Positions 49,762-60,439 are shown, counted from the first letter of the stretch. The stretch: 64,000 nt of DNA from Lamellibrachia satsuma (GCA_033239005.1 BSQZ01000018.1:9038536-9102535); one strand, 5' to 3'. Translations and numbers: made by a program. Notes: generated by a model from the letters alone, not told the origin.

Positions 49762-49838
49762 GCAGACCTGTGATACAGACCGTCGAAACGCCATCAGTAC
49801 AGAAGTCAGCGTGTGCACCCATCGTCGTCACATGGCAG
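49762..49838 (+). CDS. Receptor exon 8: second FN3 domain, N-terminal strands
   Basis: Acceptor GTTCCAG at 49761, donor TGGCAG|GTTCGT at 49839, entering phase 1 and leaving phase 0, 77 nt. It reads GRPVIQTVETPSVQK then SACAPIVVTWQ, the A and B strands of an FN3 domain with the conserved Trp. The only phase-0 intron in the gene splits the domain here. Confidence 0.85.
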
Positions 49839-49996
49839 GTTCGTTAATCACGGGTTTAGGTACATTCCAAGTTATACAGACGAGTGTTGGGCATATTAGG
49901 CCTGACTATATAATAGTGTGTTAACAACCTACTAGACAAATCGTCTGCTTCAATCGTAAATGACTTGGACACGGCCGCCTTGTATTCTCCTCCCAG

Positions 49997-50216
49997 GCGA
50001 TGACCGAGAGCGGCTGTGACGACATCGTGGCCGTCGGCGTGTGGTACAAACGCCAGTCGGTGGATGAGTGGTCATACAGAGCGGCTGGACGAGTAAACCA
50101 GACAAAGCTGACCATTGACTACCTTACGTTCGAACCTTACGAGGTGAAAATTACAGCTACGAACAACGAGAACTTCAGCTCTACCAGCGAGATTTTCATT
50201 GCGAATCTTCAACTCT
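49997..50216 (+). CDS. Receptor exon 9: second FN3 domain, remainder
   Basis: Acceptor CTCCCAG at 49996, donor CTCT|GTAAGT at 50217, 220 nt, phase 0 in and phase 1 out. It reads AMTESGCDDIVAVGVWYKRQ, WSYRAAGRVNQTKLTIDYL, TFEPYEVKITATNNENFSS and IFIANLQL. The Leu-TID-Y / PYEVKITATN blocks are the E-G strands of FN3. NQT is a possible N-glycosylation site. Confidence 0.88.
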
Positions 50217-50270
50217 GTAAGTTGTTCAGTCTTAAAGATATACGTGCATCTCAGTTTTGCACTTGTCCGT

Positions 50271-51190
50271 ATGTTGGTTAATGCTAGGCGAAGCTATATG
50301 TTGGTTAATGCTAGGTGAAGCTATATGTTGGTTAATACTAGGTGAAGCTATATGTTGGTTAATGTTAGGTGAAGCTATATGTTGGTTAATGTTAGGTGAA
50401 GCTATATGTTGGTTAATGCTAGGTGAAGCTATATGTTGGTTAATGCTAGGTGAAGCTATATGTTGGTTAATGCTAGGTGAAGCTATATGTTGGTTAATGC
50501 TAGGTGAAGCTATATGTTGGTTAATGTTAGGTGAAGCTATATGTTGGTTAATGCTAGGTGAAGCTATATGTTGGTTAATGCTAGGTGAAGCTATATGTTG
50601 GTTAATGCTAGGTGAAGCTATATGTTGGTTAATGCTAGGTGAAGCTATATGTTGATTAATGCTAGGTGAAGCTATATGTTGGTTAATGCTAGGTGAAGCT
50701 ATATGTTGGTTAATGCTAGGTGAAGCTATATGTTGGTTAATGCTAGGTGAAGCTATATGTTGGTTAATGCTAGGTGAAGCTATATGTTGGTTAATTCTAG
50801 GTGAAGCTATATTTTGGTTAATGCTAGGTGAAGCTATATGTTGGTTAATGCTAGGTGAAGCTATATGTTGGTTAATGCTAGGTGAAGCTATATGTTGGTT
50901 AATGCTAGGTGAAGCTATATGTTGGTTAATGCTAGGTGAAGCTATATGTTGGTTAATGCTAGGTGAAGCTATATGTTGGTTAATGCTAGGTGAAGCTATG
51001 TGTTGGTTAATGCTAGGTGAAGCTATATGTTGGTTAATGCTAGGTGAAGCTATATGTTGGTTAATGCTAGGTGAAGCTATATGTTGGTTAATCCTAGGTG
51101 AAGCTATATGTTGGTTAATGCTAGGTGAAGCTATATGTTGGTTAATGCTAGGTGAAGCTATATGTTGGTTAATTCTAGGTGAAGCTATAT
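50271..51190. repeat. 27-bp minisatellite, 34 copies
   Basis: The unit is ATGTTGGTTAATGCTAGGTG plus AAGCTAT and copies are about 95% identical. Being a multiple of 3 it leaves frames of 130-320 codons open on both strands (ICWLMLGEA; INQHIASPS). It starts 54 bases after the exon 9 donor, inside the intron. Not coding. Confidence 0.97.
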
Positions 51191-51293
51191 GCAATTAAAA
51201 GGCGTGACCGAAATGTCTCATTATATAATTGTTATCAAGTGTGCAAATCATGTGATCGATGTTATCGTAAAATCGCGATTATATAGAGTATAG

Positions 51294-51356
51294 CAGGGGC
51301 GTAGCTATGTACACCAGGGGCGTAGCTATGTACACCAGGGGCGTAGCTATGTATAA
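51294..51356. repeat. 21-bp repeat x3, possibly an amplified hAT terminus
   Basis: CAGGGGCGTAGCTATGTACAC starts at 51294, 51315 and 51336. CAGGGGCGTAGCTA is a widespread end of hAT-type elements, and the antisense transposase remnant lies immediately to the right. Confidence 0.8.
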
Positions 51357-52745
51357 ATTCGCGAGAAAGCACACATCCATTTTGTAAAGCAAATTATAAC
51401 CATTTGCAATCTGGTGTATTTTGAGGTGAAAGTAAAACCGCGTCCAACGTGTTGCCTTGTGGACATGTATAAGGGTCAAACCCGACACGCACTCAGTTGT
51501 CACCGTGGCGTCCCATGGCACTAAATGGCCGCTATGCTGTTGCATGCAAGATGTACCTCACCAGCAGTATCACGACTGCTCTATACATGTTAGGATGTTA
51601 AGGCACAGGACAAGACTGATTTCCTTTATCATGTCTTCGATTGTGTTGGGTCTCTCAGCGACATCCATCATCTCCCATCTTACAATCAATGTTGCAGCTG
51701 AAGTAAATCACCTGGCATGTTGTCTTAGAACACCTCGTACAGCTGAAGTAGATCACCTGGCATGTTGTCTTAGAACACCTCGTACAGCTGAAGTAGATCA
51801 CCTGGCATGTTGTCTTAGAACACCTCGTACAGCTGAAGTAGATCACCTGGCATGTTGTCTTAGAACACCTCGTACAGCTGAAGTAGATCACCTGGCATGT
51901 TGTCTTAGAACACCTCGTACAGCTGAAGTAGATCACCTGGCATGTTGTCTTAGAACACCTCGTACAGCTGAAGTAGATCACCTGGCATGTTGTCTTAGAA
52001 CACCTCGTACAGCTGAAGTAGATCACCTGGCATGTTGTCTTAGAACACCTCGTACAGCTGAAGTAGATCACCTGGCATGTTGTCTTAGAACACCTCGTAC
52101 AGCTGAAGTAGATCACCTGGCATGTTGTCTTAGAACACCTCGTACAGCTGAAGTAGATCACCTGGCATGTTGTCTTAGAACACCTCGTACAGCTGAAGTA
52201 GATCACCTGGCATGTTGTCTTAGAACACCTCGTACAGCTGAAGTAGATCACCTGGCATGTTGTCTTAGAACACCTCGTACAGCTGAAGTAGATCACCTGG
52301 CATGTTGTCTTAGAACACCTCGTACAGCTGAAGTAGATCACCTGGCATGTTGTCTTAGAACACCTCGTACAGCGGACAATCTAGTGTCAGATTCATCCTC
52401 TGTCGTGGTGCGAGGTACTGAGCTACTAATAGCCGTGTGTCCAGTTCCTGCAGCAAGTGATCGACGAAAGGCAGACACATTGTCCACATCCAATACTGAG
52501 TGGGCGTGTCAGTTATATCAGCAGGCACGTTCTCACCGACGGTGCCTCTGTCTACCAACATTGCGCGGCGTGCTCAAATCTCCCCGTAGATCTACAACAC
52601 TGTCAAAGAATGCATTCCATACTGTTGGGTTTGCCCTTTCCTGCTGCAGCTGGACGATTGCAGTGGTTGCCTCTTTGACAGAGGCTACACTGTTTGGACG
52701 GGATGAGTGTGGTCAGAGGAAGCCGACTATGGAGGACATGCTCAA
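51357..52745 (-). mobile_element. Decayed hAT transposase (ZMYM/52-kDa-repressor-like), minus strand
   Basis: Antisense from about 52745: fragments of NVGRQRHRR, NVPADITDT and MCLPFVDHLLQELDTRLL (52560-52400) match the GRQ-HR-N-P / PF-DHL--L pattern in the C-terminal half of transposases related to ZMYM and the 52-kDa repressor. Beyond the 45-bp array, PNMYRAVVILL and RPFSAM and then SGLTLIHVHK (about 51475-51440) match the hAT dimerisation block (PN-Y-AL-I...ERSFSAM...LSGLALIHIH). Frameshifts, stops and the array destroy it. The assignment rests on recalled family patterns. Confidence 0.6.
51704..52373. repeat. 45-bp minisatellite, 15 nearly identical copies
   Basis: Each unit contains GTAGATCACCTGGCATGTTG and TCTTAGAACACCTCGTACAG. 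Only the first copy differs (GTAAATCAC). It sits inside the antisense hAT remnant. A 432-codon plus frame runs through it and its flanks because 45 is divisible by 3. Confidence 0.97.
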
Positions 52746-53490
52746 CAGTCACTAGTGTTATCACGAAATATACATTTTTTATGGAAAATTAGCGTCTGAT
52801 TTAGCAGTTACCGTCTTCTTCCAGATACCACAGGGCTGTGACTACAGCAGTAAATGCTGAGTTGAATGTATACAGAACCTTCGCATGACTGGACCATTTT
52901 GTTTCCAAGAGCGAATGCAGATTAGTTCTGTTGTTTATACATTGTCGTCTAACTCGATCTCAGCCTGAAAGACACGCAACCTCTGGGCTGAGTAGGTGAA
53001 GGAGAAGGCGGTCTGCTGGATTGTGTCCACCATACTTCTAACTAATGGAACTTTGGTGGCCAGCACAATGGTAAAGTTAACACTGTGTCATTTGCAGGGA
53101 GTGTAGAAAGCGCCGGGAAGGCCATATTAGATCATTGCTTGCACTCTACGATGGATGCCAGCCAGATTAGGGATGGACCATTACATTTCGAATTGGATTT
53201 TAAAATATTTGTTTGTCACATTGATGTGGAAGCACGTGCGTACGTGTGTATGTGTGAACGGCTACCCAGATATGTTTTAATGAATCATAATTTCTTAACT
53301 ATTATTTGACAGTTATCTCTTTATTAATATATTTTTATTAATATATCTTTATTAATATTTCTTTACTATTATATCTTTATTAATATCATTATTATTAATA
53401 TCGTTCGAAAAAGCTTTTTACAATTCATAAAACCTGGACAAAGTTGATCGGGGTCAGGTGTTCGCCGAATCACTTGGGTTTCATATCATT
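52746..53490. other. Intron sequence
   Basis: No exon recognised. An A/T-rich stretch of TTTATTAATAT repeats lies at 53310-53402. Confidence 0.4.
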
Positions 53491-53537
53491 GACACCAGTA
53501 ACACCAATGACACCAGTAACACCAATGACACCAGTAA
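53491..53537. repeat. 18-bp repeat (GACACCAGTAACACCAAT)n
   Basis: About 2.6 copies. Confidence 0.85.
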
Positions 53538-53760
53538 AACGTTCCGTCTGCATGCAAAGTAAACATGATGTTCGCCCAGAAACATTCAAATTAAACATTT
53601 GACGGTCAAAAGATGTTGCAAAAATATGGTTCATTCAAACTCATTGGCGGACAATATTTATTATAGATGTAGTGTATGCTATACAGCACAAGTTTGTACG
53701 ATAAAAACGATCATACCTTTAAGAATACACGATGGTAATGACAACGCCATTGTGTTCTAG

Positions 53761-53869
53761 CTAGTGGTGACAGAGCGATCTTAATGAGGGCTCCTGTGAT
53801 TGGACTCGTCGCTGGAGCGTTCATATTGGGCTTGTTCTGCGGTGGCGTCACATTGTTAGCTCTACAGAG
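53761..53869 (+). CDS. Receptor exon 10: transmembrane helix
   Basis: Acceptor TGTTCTAG at 53760, donor CAGAG|GTAAGT at 53870, 109 nt, phase 1 in and phase 2 out. It reads SSGDRAILMRA then PVIGLVAGAFILGLFCGG, VTLLALQR. An uninterrupted hydrophobic stretch of about 23 residues with a following Arg fits a single-pass type I helix. A nearer TAG would also be a possible acceptor but breaks the frame. Confidence 0.85.
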
Positions 53870-54129
53870 GTAAGTGAATGATTAACTTGTCGTTCTTTTG
53901 CTCCCACAACTAAAAGGGATGTTAATGGCGTTTTCCCCGCAATTCCACACGGTCACCAAGCATACACCCGTCCCCCTTTTAAACGGAAAAACTCTGGAGA
54001 ACTGATCTTTTAGAAATACATAACATAAGTACTACAACTAAACACAATTCTTTTGAATAACTCTAACTTATTAATATATGTGTTTTGACTGCACTATTCC
54101 TCTTTTATCGCATTTGTATACTGTGCTAT
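53870..54129. other. Intron sequence
   Basis: Begins GTAAGT. No feature before the tandem repeat at 54130. Confidence 0.4.
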
Positions 54130-54500
54130 TTGCTTAGAAACATTATCAACTGAAACTACTGTTACATTATTGTGCGTTATATCAACTGAAACCATTATTA
54201 GGCATACGGTATCGTGCGTTATATCAACTGAAACCACTATTACATTATTGTGCGTTATATCAACAGAAGCCACTATTAGGCATACGGTATCGTGCGTTAT
54301 ATCAACTGAAACCACTATTACATTATTGTGCGTTATATCAACTGAAGCCACTATTAGGCATACGGTATCGTGCGTTATATCAACTGAAACCACTGTTACA
54401 TTATTGTGCGTTATATCAACTGAAACCACTATTGCATGATTGTGCGTTATATCAACTGAAGCCACTATTAGGCATACGGTATCGTGCGTTATTGGTATAA
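54130..54500. repeat. 78-bp dimeric minisatellite (36+42), left part
   Basis: GTGCGTTATATCAACTGAA recurs at 54172, 54214, 54250 and 54292, alternating 42 and 36 bp. The 36-bp unit ends ATTACATTATT, the 42-bp unit ends AGGCATACGGTATC. The array resumes at 57627 after the LINE. Confidence 0.93.
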
Positions 54501-55615
54501 CTGAATCATGGGCCAATATAGATATAACAGATGATGAATTAGGACTGACAGGATACGTAATGTTTAGGAAAGATCGAATAGGAAGAAGGGGCGGGGGAGT
54601 TATTTTATATGTTAAAGAATCTATTCAGGGTTATGAAATAAAACTAGAAAGGGAAGCAGATTGCGATGAAGCTGTTTGGTGCAAAATTATTTCAGGAAAT
54701 TCAAAATTAACTATTGGATTAGTTTACCGAAGTCCAAACATAAACGAAGAGGACAACACAAAAATAAAAAACGCTATAAAGGAAGTTAGTAAAGGGGAAT
54801 GTATCATAATGGGAGATTTTAACCATGGACACATACAGTGGAATTCTCTAGAGAGCACAGGGATTGAGGATCAACAATTTCTATGTTTAATCCAGGATAG
54901 CTTTGTTACTCAGCATGTACTAGAACCAACCAGGGGAGAAAATGTATTAGATATAGTTTTGTCATCACAAAAAGAATTAGTGGACAATGTAAAAATATTT
55001 GAACCATTGGGTAATAGTGACCATAATCAAATACATTTTGACATCAATGTAAAATCAGAAAGTAAAAATAAGAAAACGCACAAGAGAAACTTCCACAAAG
55101 GTAACTACAAAGATATGAGAAAATACTTAGCAAAGCTAGATTGGAATAACATGCTGATGAATAAGACCGCAATTGAATGTTGGAATATTCTAAAATATGA
55201 AATTGAGAGTATCATCGATAAATTTGTTCCCTTCCAAAAACAAGGAAAACGGTGTAGAAAGAAACACTGGTCAAAAGAAGCAATTACAAAAATAATGCTA
55301 AAACAAACTATGTGGAGGGTTTATAGGCGTACCAGAAAGGAAGAAGACTATGCAAAATACAAAGAGGCACTTAATGTAGCTACAACTGAAATCAGACAAT
55401 CTAAAAGAAGCTATGAGCAAAAACTGGCATGTAACATAAAAAATGACAGCAAGAGTTTTTATGCATATGTCAGGAGTAAACAAAACGTACAAGACAAGGT
55501 TGGACCTCTAGAAGACAGTGCTGGAAATATAATATCACAGGGGTTTTTAATGGCGGAAGACCTAAATGGTTACTTCAGTTCGGTGTTTACCAAAGAAGAT
55601 ATTAGTTCATCATAG
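54501..55615 (+). pseudogene. LINE endonuclease and linker (5'-truncated, stop)
   Basis: The frame reads IGITESWANIDITDDELGL, RRGGGVILYVKESIQG, KLTIGLVYRSPN, CIIMGDFNHGHIQWNS and EPLGNSDHNQIHFDI, the late APE-type endonuclease motifs (GDFN and SDH with the catalytic Asp/His). A basic linker (KKHWSKEAI, YKEALNVATTEIRQSKRSY) follows. It ends at TAG 55613, and the RT follows in another frame, so one frameshift separates them. The first endonuclease motifs are missing. Confidence 0.9.
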
Positions 55616-55638
55616 GTCCGTTAGTTGTAACTCCAGAA

Positions 55639-56859
55639 TTGGTAGCTAAGAAAATAAAGGCAATGAAGGATAACAAATCACCGGGAGTGGATGGGATTCC
55701 TCCAAAATTACTAATGGAAACAGTAGAACAAATCAGTATAGCACTTGCAAGAGTATTCAACTTGTCATTAAAAGAGGGAGTTGTTCCGTTTGAATGGAAA
55801 GAAGCAAACATCATACCATTATTTAAAAAGGGTTCGAGAAATAAGTCAGAGAATTACAGACCAGTGAGTTTAACGTCAGTGATTTGTAAATTATTAGAAA
55901 GGTTAATTAAAGAGCATATGGTGGACTTCCTCGTTAAGCATAAATTATTAAATTCATCTCAACATGGATTCCTTAAAGCGAGGTCATGCTTAACAAATAT
56001 GTTATGTTTTTTGGAAGAAATCACTAAGTGGATAGACGTGGGATCGCCAGTAGATATTATCTACTTAGATTTTCAGAAAGCTTTTGACAAAGTGCCACAT
56101 CAAAGATTACTGCTTAAATTAAAAGCCCATGGTATCGGGGATAGCATAACTGACTGGATAGAACAATGGCTGACTGACAGAAGACAACGAGTTGTAGTAG
56201 ATGGAGAAGTTTCAAATTGGAAATCGGTTTTGAGTGGGGTACCTCAAGGATCAGTATTAGGACCTATATTATTCTTAATTTATATCAATGACTTGGACGA
56301 CAGTATAACAAGTAACGTACTGACATTTGCGGATGACACAAAACTGTTTAGAAAGGTTAATACTGAAGGTGATAAACAACATTTACAAAACTATCTAGAC
56401 AGATTAGTGAAATGGTCTGAGAAATGGCAGATGCTGTTCAATTTTGGGAAATGTAAATGCCTACATACAGGACATGGGAACTTGAATGTAAACTATAAAA
56501 TGTGAGATACTGTTCTGGGTACTACTGTAAAAGAAAAGGACTTAGGAGTTACAATAAGCGCTGATATGAAAGTTTCAGAGCAGTGTGGTATTGCAGCTTC
56601 AAAGGGTAGTCAAATTCTTGGATTGATTAGAAGAAACATAACATACAAGGGAACAAAGTTAATTATACCTCTTTATAAAGCAATAGTTAGACCTCATTTA
56701 GAATACTGTATACAAGCATGGAGACCATATCGTAAGAAGGATATAGATACGCTTGAACGCATACAAAGGAGAGCAACTAAAATGATTCCAGAACTTAGAG
56801 ACCTTAGTTATGAAGAACGCCTGAAAGAATGTGGTTTAACCAATCTGATCTCCTCTTAA
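55639..56859 (+). pseudogene. LINE reverse transcriptase (in-frame stop, SINE-disrupted)
   Basis: RT blocks in order: MKDNKSPGVDGIPPKLL, NYRPVSLTSVICKLLERL, QHGFLKARSC, DIIYLDFQKAFDKVPHQRLL, SGVPQGSVLGPILFLIYIND, FADD at 56326-56337, then after an in-frame TGA at 56503 DLGVTISADMKVS, YKAIVRPHLEYCIQAW and RIQRRATKMIPELRDL. The last 90 codons continue at 57252-57540 beyond the SINE. The copy is close to intact, which points to recent activity. Confidence 0.92.
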
Positions 56860-57286
56860 CCTCCTTGTCTCTAGAGTTGTTAAAGGTAAAGGTATGTTCT
56901 TATATAGCGCGTGGGGCGCGATAGCATACCGGTTAGAAGGCCGGACTCTCAATCGAGAGAACCCGCTTTCAAATCCCACTGCGGTCGCTTCGAACCTTTG
57001 GCAAGTTTGATCACCCCACGTTGCCACAGTTCACTCAGCTGTATAAATGAGTACCTGGCAATTCAGAGAGTGGTGGATATGTGAACGAATAGCCTTCGCG
57101 CAGCAATTGCAGCGTGGCTGAATACTTCCCAAAGAAGTTGAGATGGCCTTGGAATGAACAGGTCTGCCAGGGGGTGAAGTGTAAAGCGCTTTGAGCAGTC
57201 CTATGGACCGGATACCGCGCTATATAAGAACATACCTTTACCTTTAACAACTCTAGAGACAAGGAGGTTAAGAGGAGATCAGATTG
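56841..57286. repeat. 71-bp perfect inverted repeat flanking a SINE
   Basis: 56841-56911 is the exact reverse complement of 57216-57286. The outer 41 bp or so are LINE coding sequence (GAGACAAGGAGGTTAAGAGG in the right arm), the inner 30 bp are the SINE 3' end (ATATAAGAACATACCTTTAC). The left arm is the extra copy: the LINE at 8749-9222 has only the right-hand orientation. Confidence 0.95.
56912..57246 (+). mobile_element. tRNA-derived SINE
   Basis: Starts GGGGCGCGATAGCATACCGG, with an A-box-like TAGCATACCGG at 56922 and a degenerate B box GCTTTCAAATCC at 56965-56976, the spacing of a tRNA promoter. CTCTCAATCGAGAG between them folds as an anticodon arm. A conserved-looking body (GTGTAAAGCGCTTTGAGCAG) leads to an end with (CCTTTA)2. 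It is inserted in the LINE RT C-terminus after GTGGTTTAAC. Confidence 0.85.
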
Positions 57287-57626
57287 AAGTTTTTAAGATA
57301 TTGAATGGGTATGAAAATATTGATAGAAATATGTTTTTCTCACTCAAGAAGGATAGCAAAACTAGAGGACATGAGGTAAAATTAGTAAAGGATCAATGTA
57401 GATTGGACATCAGGAAGCACTCGTTCTCACAGAGGACAATAAATGAATGGAATAAATTGTCTACAGATTGTGTAACAGCTAGCAGCGTGAATATGTTTAA
57501 AAACAAGGTTGACACATATCTCAGGGTTATAAGTAGATGAATATTGTTGGACTCTCGATAAGCCAATGGCTTCCTTGTCTACTTGCCATCTAGGCCTTTG
57601 GCTTGGATGGCAAATCTTGTTAAATC

Positions 57627-57705
57627 TTGTTATATCAACTGAAACCACTATTACATTATTGTGCGTTATATCAACTGAAACCACTATTACGTTATCGTGC
57701 GTTAT
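57627..57705. repeat. 78-bp dimeric minisatellite, right part
   Basis: Two more TATATCAACTGAAACCACTA units, continuing the array at 54130-54500 interrupted by the LINE. Confidence 0.9.
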
Positions 57706-57906
57706 ACTTTCAACTCAGCCAAACTAACTTATTTTGATCAATGTATTATTTCCGTATGAATGCGATATTTCATGTGAAAGTTTTAATATTATATTCAGTG
57801 TATTAAATAAATGCATAGATTGTGACATCAACGGAAAGTATATATTTTAGAATACGAAATTATGAAATTAGGTAAACACTAACAACGGATAATTACTTTT
57901 TGCCAG
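57706..57906. other. Intron sequence before exon 11
   Basis: A/T-rich, ends with acceptor TTTTTGCCAG. Nothing else seen. Confidence 0.45.
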
Positions 57907-57998
57907 AATGCGACGAATGCGACAAAGGAAACTGAACAGTCTGAACATATGTGATAAACGCCAACCAAAAGAAGACTTTGCGCTCGACAATCGCGCAA
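57907..57998 (+). CDS. Receptor exon 11: basic juxtamembrane segment
   Basis: Acceptor TTTTTGCCAG at 57906, donor GCAA|GTAGAG at 57999, 92 nt, phase 2 in and phase 1 out. Following the TM it reads RMRRMRQRKLNSLNICDK, RQPKEDFALDNRA. The Arg/Lys cluster right after the helix is a classic stop-transfer signal and sets a cytoplasmic C-terminus. The donor is weaker than the others but no stop intervenes and the phase matches exon 12. Confidence 0.75.
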
Positions 57999-58742
57999 GT
58001 AGAGTTCTTTATTTTTTATTAGACATACATGTTAAGTGTATAATTATATACACATACCTTGCGTTAGATATCTTAGGATATCTTAGATTCTGATTATAGG
58101 ATCCCGTACGGTTTAACTACGAAGAACGGGACAATTTGAATAAGCTTGGTATTGTAGCATGATTATCAAACCTCGTCACTCTGATTAACATTGGTCATCC
58201 GTGACTCAATTATACTAATACTACTAATTAATATAATATTTATAACAGCAATAATTTATTTTCCTTTGCAATCATAAGATTGAATGAAAGTACAATAGCC
58301 ATTGTTCTTGTTGCAACATTTCACGCCATCTTTGACTATTCCGCAGTCTTCACTAACTGTAGCTAAGTCTTCATAGAGCGAAACTACGTAGAACGTTTCG
58401 CATGTCAATGCCTATGTTCTAGGCGTGTTCCGAGGTACACGCTTCCGCAAGGAGATGTTTCTATTCGCTCCATAGCACGTTTCAAACGCTTCGTGAAATG
58501 GCCCTTTGTAGTGTGCAAATGATGGATCCAGAGTCTGACGTCACAATCCTGACGCCATAATCACAATTACTTCGCCTTGGCAATCATGTTTGTAGCTATA
58601 CATTACCAGAGCTAGTGACATTACATTACTAAGGCGACATACATCTGGCAGATCAAAGTTCCCCTCACACTGTTCTCGCTGAAACAACCTTGCCCTTTGT
58701 TTGTGTCACGTAATGGATCGGACATGTTTTTATTTTTGGCAG
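57999..58742. other. Last intron
   Basis: No repeat or transposon recognised. Ends with acceptor TTTTTGGCAG. Confidence 0.45.
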
Positions 58743-58843
58743 TCAACGTAGAAGATGAAAACTGCTACGTCGAACCAACGCAAGACGAGAACGTGTATGA
58801 CGACATTGGCGCCTACGTCACAATGAAATCACAGAAAGCTTGA
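58743..58843 (+). CDS. Receptor exon 12: tyrosine-bearing tail and stop
   Basis: Acceptor TTTGGCAG at 58742, phase 1, stop TGA at 58841-58843. It reads [33 protein letters not shown]. Three tyrosines lie within 15 residues in an acidic setting: YVEP, YDDI and YVTM. YxxM is the consensus for the PI3K p85 SH2 domain and Y-x-x-I suits SH2 or sorting adaptors (family knowledge). Their use here is inferred. Confidence 0.82.
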
Positions 58844-59214
<371 letters not shown>

Positions 59215-59622
59215 CAGTCAAACCTCGTTAATCCGAACACATTATTATCCGGATTAATGAAGTTTCCGAATATACGAATGAGGCGTATTTTAAAAACCAT
59301 GATCATCAGTAAGTATCTAACGTCTTTATATGCACAAGGCGGCCTAAAACGCTGCTGTATATTGTTGTTATTTAGCGAATGTTAGAATCAATTACTTGTT
59401 CCAATAATACAAAAAAATATTATTAATTGTTGATCGATTTGAAATCCTCGGACTGTCGAGTTATGTATTTGATTAAAATCAAAGTTTCTGCCCGATTTGG
59501 ATTCCGGATCCGAAACGCTGACCTCTGTACTGACGGCGAGCATTAGCTTTTGGAAATTCTATTTCCGTAATATTATTTCCGGATACTGGATTATCGGCGT
59601 CCGGTTTAACGAGGTTCGAATT
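59215..59622. mobile_element. Possible pogo-like MITE
   Basis: The left end CAGTCAAACCTCGTTAATCC and the right end, whose reverse complement is AACCTCGTTAAACCGGAC, share 15 of about 18 bases. TA-rich flanks fit a TA target. CAGT(C/A)AAACCTCGTTA is typical of pogo/Tigger termini. There is no transposase in the about 400 bp between. Confidence 0.5.
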
Positions 59623-60262
59623 CCTTATACTATCTGCGACATATACTAGGCAATACAGTTACAGTGAGACAACAAAACACCTAGTAAATATGTATACTTG
59701 ACATCTTCTAAAACATTGCGTAGAATATGTTCAGTAAGTACCGTCTCAACCAGGGACTACGGAATGTCTAGTCGATTCAAGTAATCCGTTCGCTCATTCA
59801 CAATGCGGTCCACATCACCTTTAATTTGCTGGTTAGAAAAATCAATCAACCGTCACTCGCACGGTGCATGAATTGTGTAGGAGTTGTATTTAGTTGTATT
59901 TGTACGTGGTTGTGATGTTCAAAACTTAACCAACTGAGAACTTACGTTAACCTTTGAATAAACTATACGAATCCTTTCTTTATGATACATTGATCAAGTT
60001 ATGAACAAAGCAACACAGATGACAATAATTCGTAGAACTGTTCAATGTTAAAATAAAAACCACATCCTTGCTAATGTATTAGACAATGATCAGAACACAC
60101 CCATATCATGTCACAGCTGTATAATATGCCACAGCATATAAGAAAAACACACTACTGTAATAAATATTTTTAGAGAGGAGCTACAAAAGAACCACCAGGA
60201 ATGAACAACCTAGCATATGCAGAATTATTAAACTAATTTGATAAAGACGTTTGAGAGAGGAT
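59623..60262. other. A/T-rich intergenic sequence
   Basis: AATAAA at 59957 may be the poly(A) signal of the receptor gene. Nothing else recognised. Confidence 0.35.
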
Positions 60263-60431
60263 ATAGCACACAAGTGTACTGCTCATATAGCACACAAGTG
60301 TACTGCTCATATAGCACACAAGTGTACTGCTCATATAGCACACAAGTATACTGCTCATATAGCACACAAGTGTACTGCTCATATAGCACACAAGTGTACT
60401 GCTCATATAGCACACGAGTGTACTGCTCATA
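60263..60431. repeat. 24-bp tandem repeat, 7 copies
   Basis: ATAGCACACAAGTGTACTGC plus TCAT, with two point variants. It ends at the hAT target site. Confidence 0.96.
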
Positions 60432-60439
60432 TATTAGAC

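Larger units (their letters stand above)
54501..57626 (+). mobile_element. CR1-like LINE inserted in the 78-bp minisatellite
   Basis: 5'-truncated within the endonuclease and ending with the AAATCTTGTT direct repeat at the 3' terminus. Both sides are the same minisatellite, with GTTAT at each junction as a possible target duplication. It is interrupted near its 3' end by a SINE plus an inverted duplication (56841-57246). It is close in sequence to the fragment at 8749-9222 and to the older, split element at 23.4/42.7 kb. Confidence 0.92.

Noticed and set aside
50232..51198. Open frames of 132, 179 and 320 codons
   Set aside because: Same cause: a 27-bp array inside the intron after receptor exon 9.
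51457..52755. 432-codon plus-strand frame with a 15-residue repeat
   Set aside because: The open frame is carried by the 45-bp array. The flanks make better sense on the minus strand as hAT transposase remnants, and no splice or promoter context supports it.
51290..53060. Full hAT element boundaries for the ZMYM-like remnant
   Set aside because: Only the left end is suggestive. No matching inverted end or target duplication was found on the right.
56922..56990. A functional tRNA gene
   Set aside because: The A and B boxes are degenerate and followed by a SINE body and tail. It is a SINE head.
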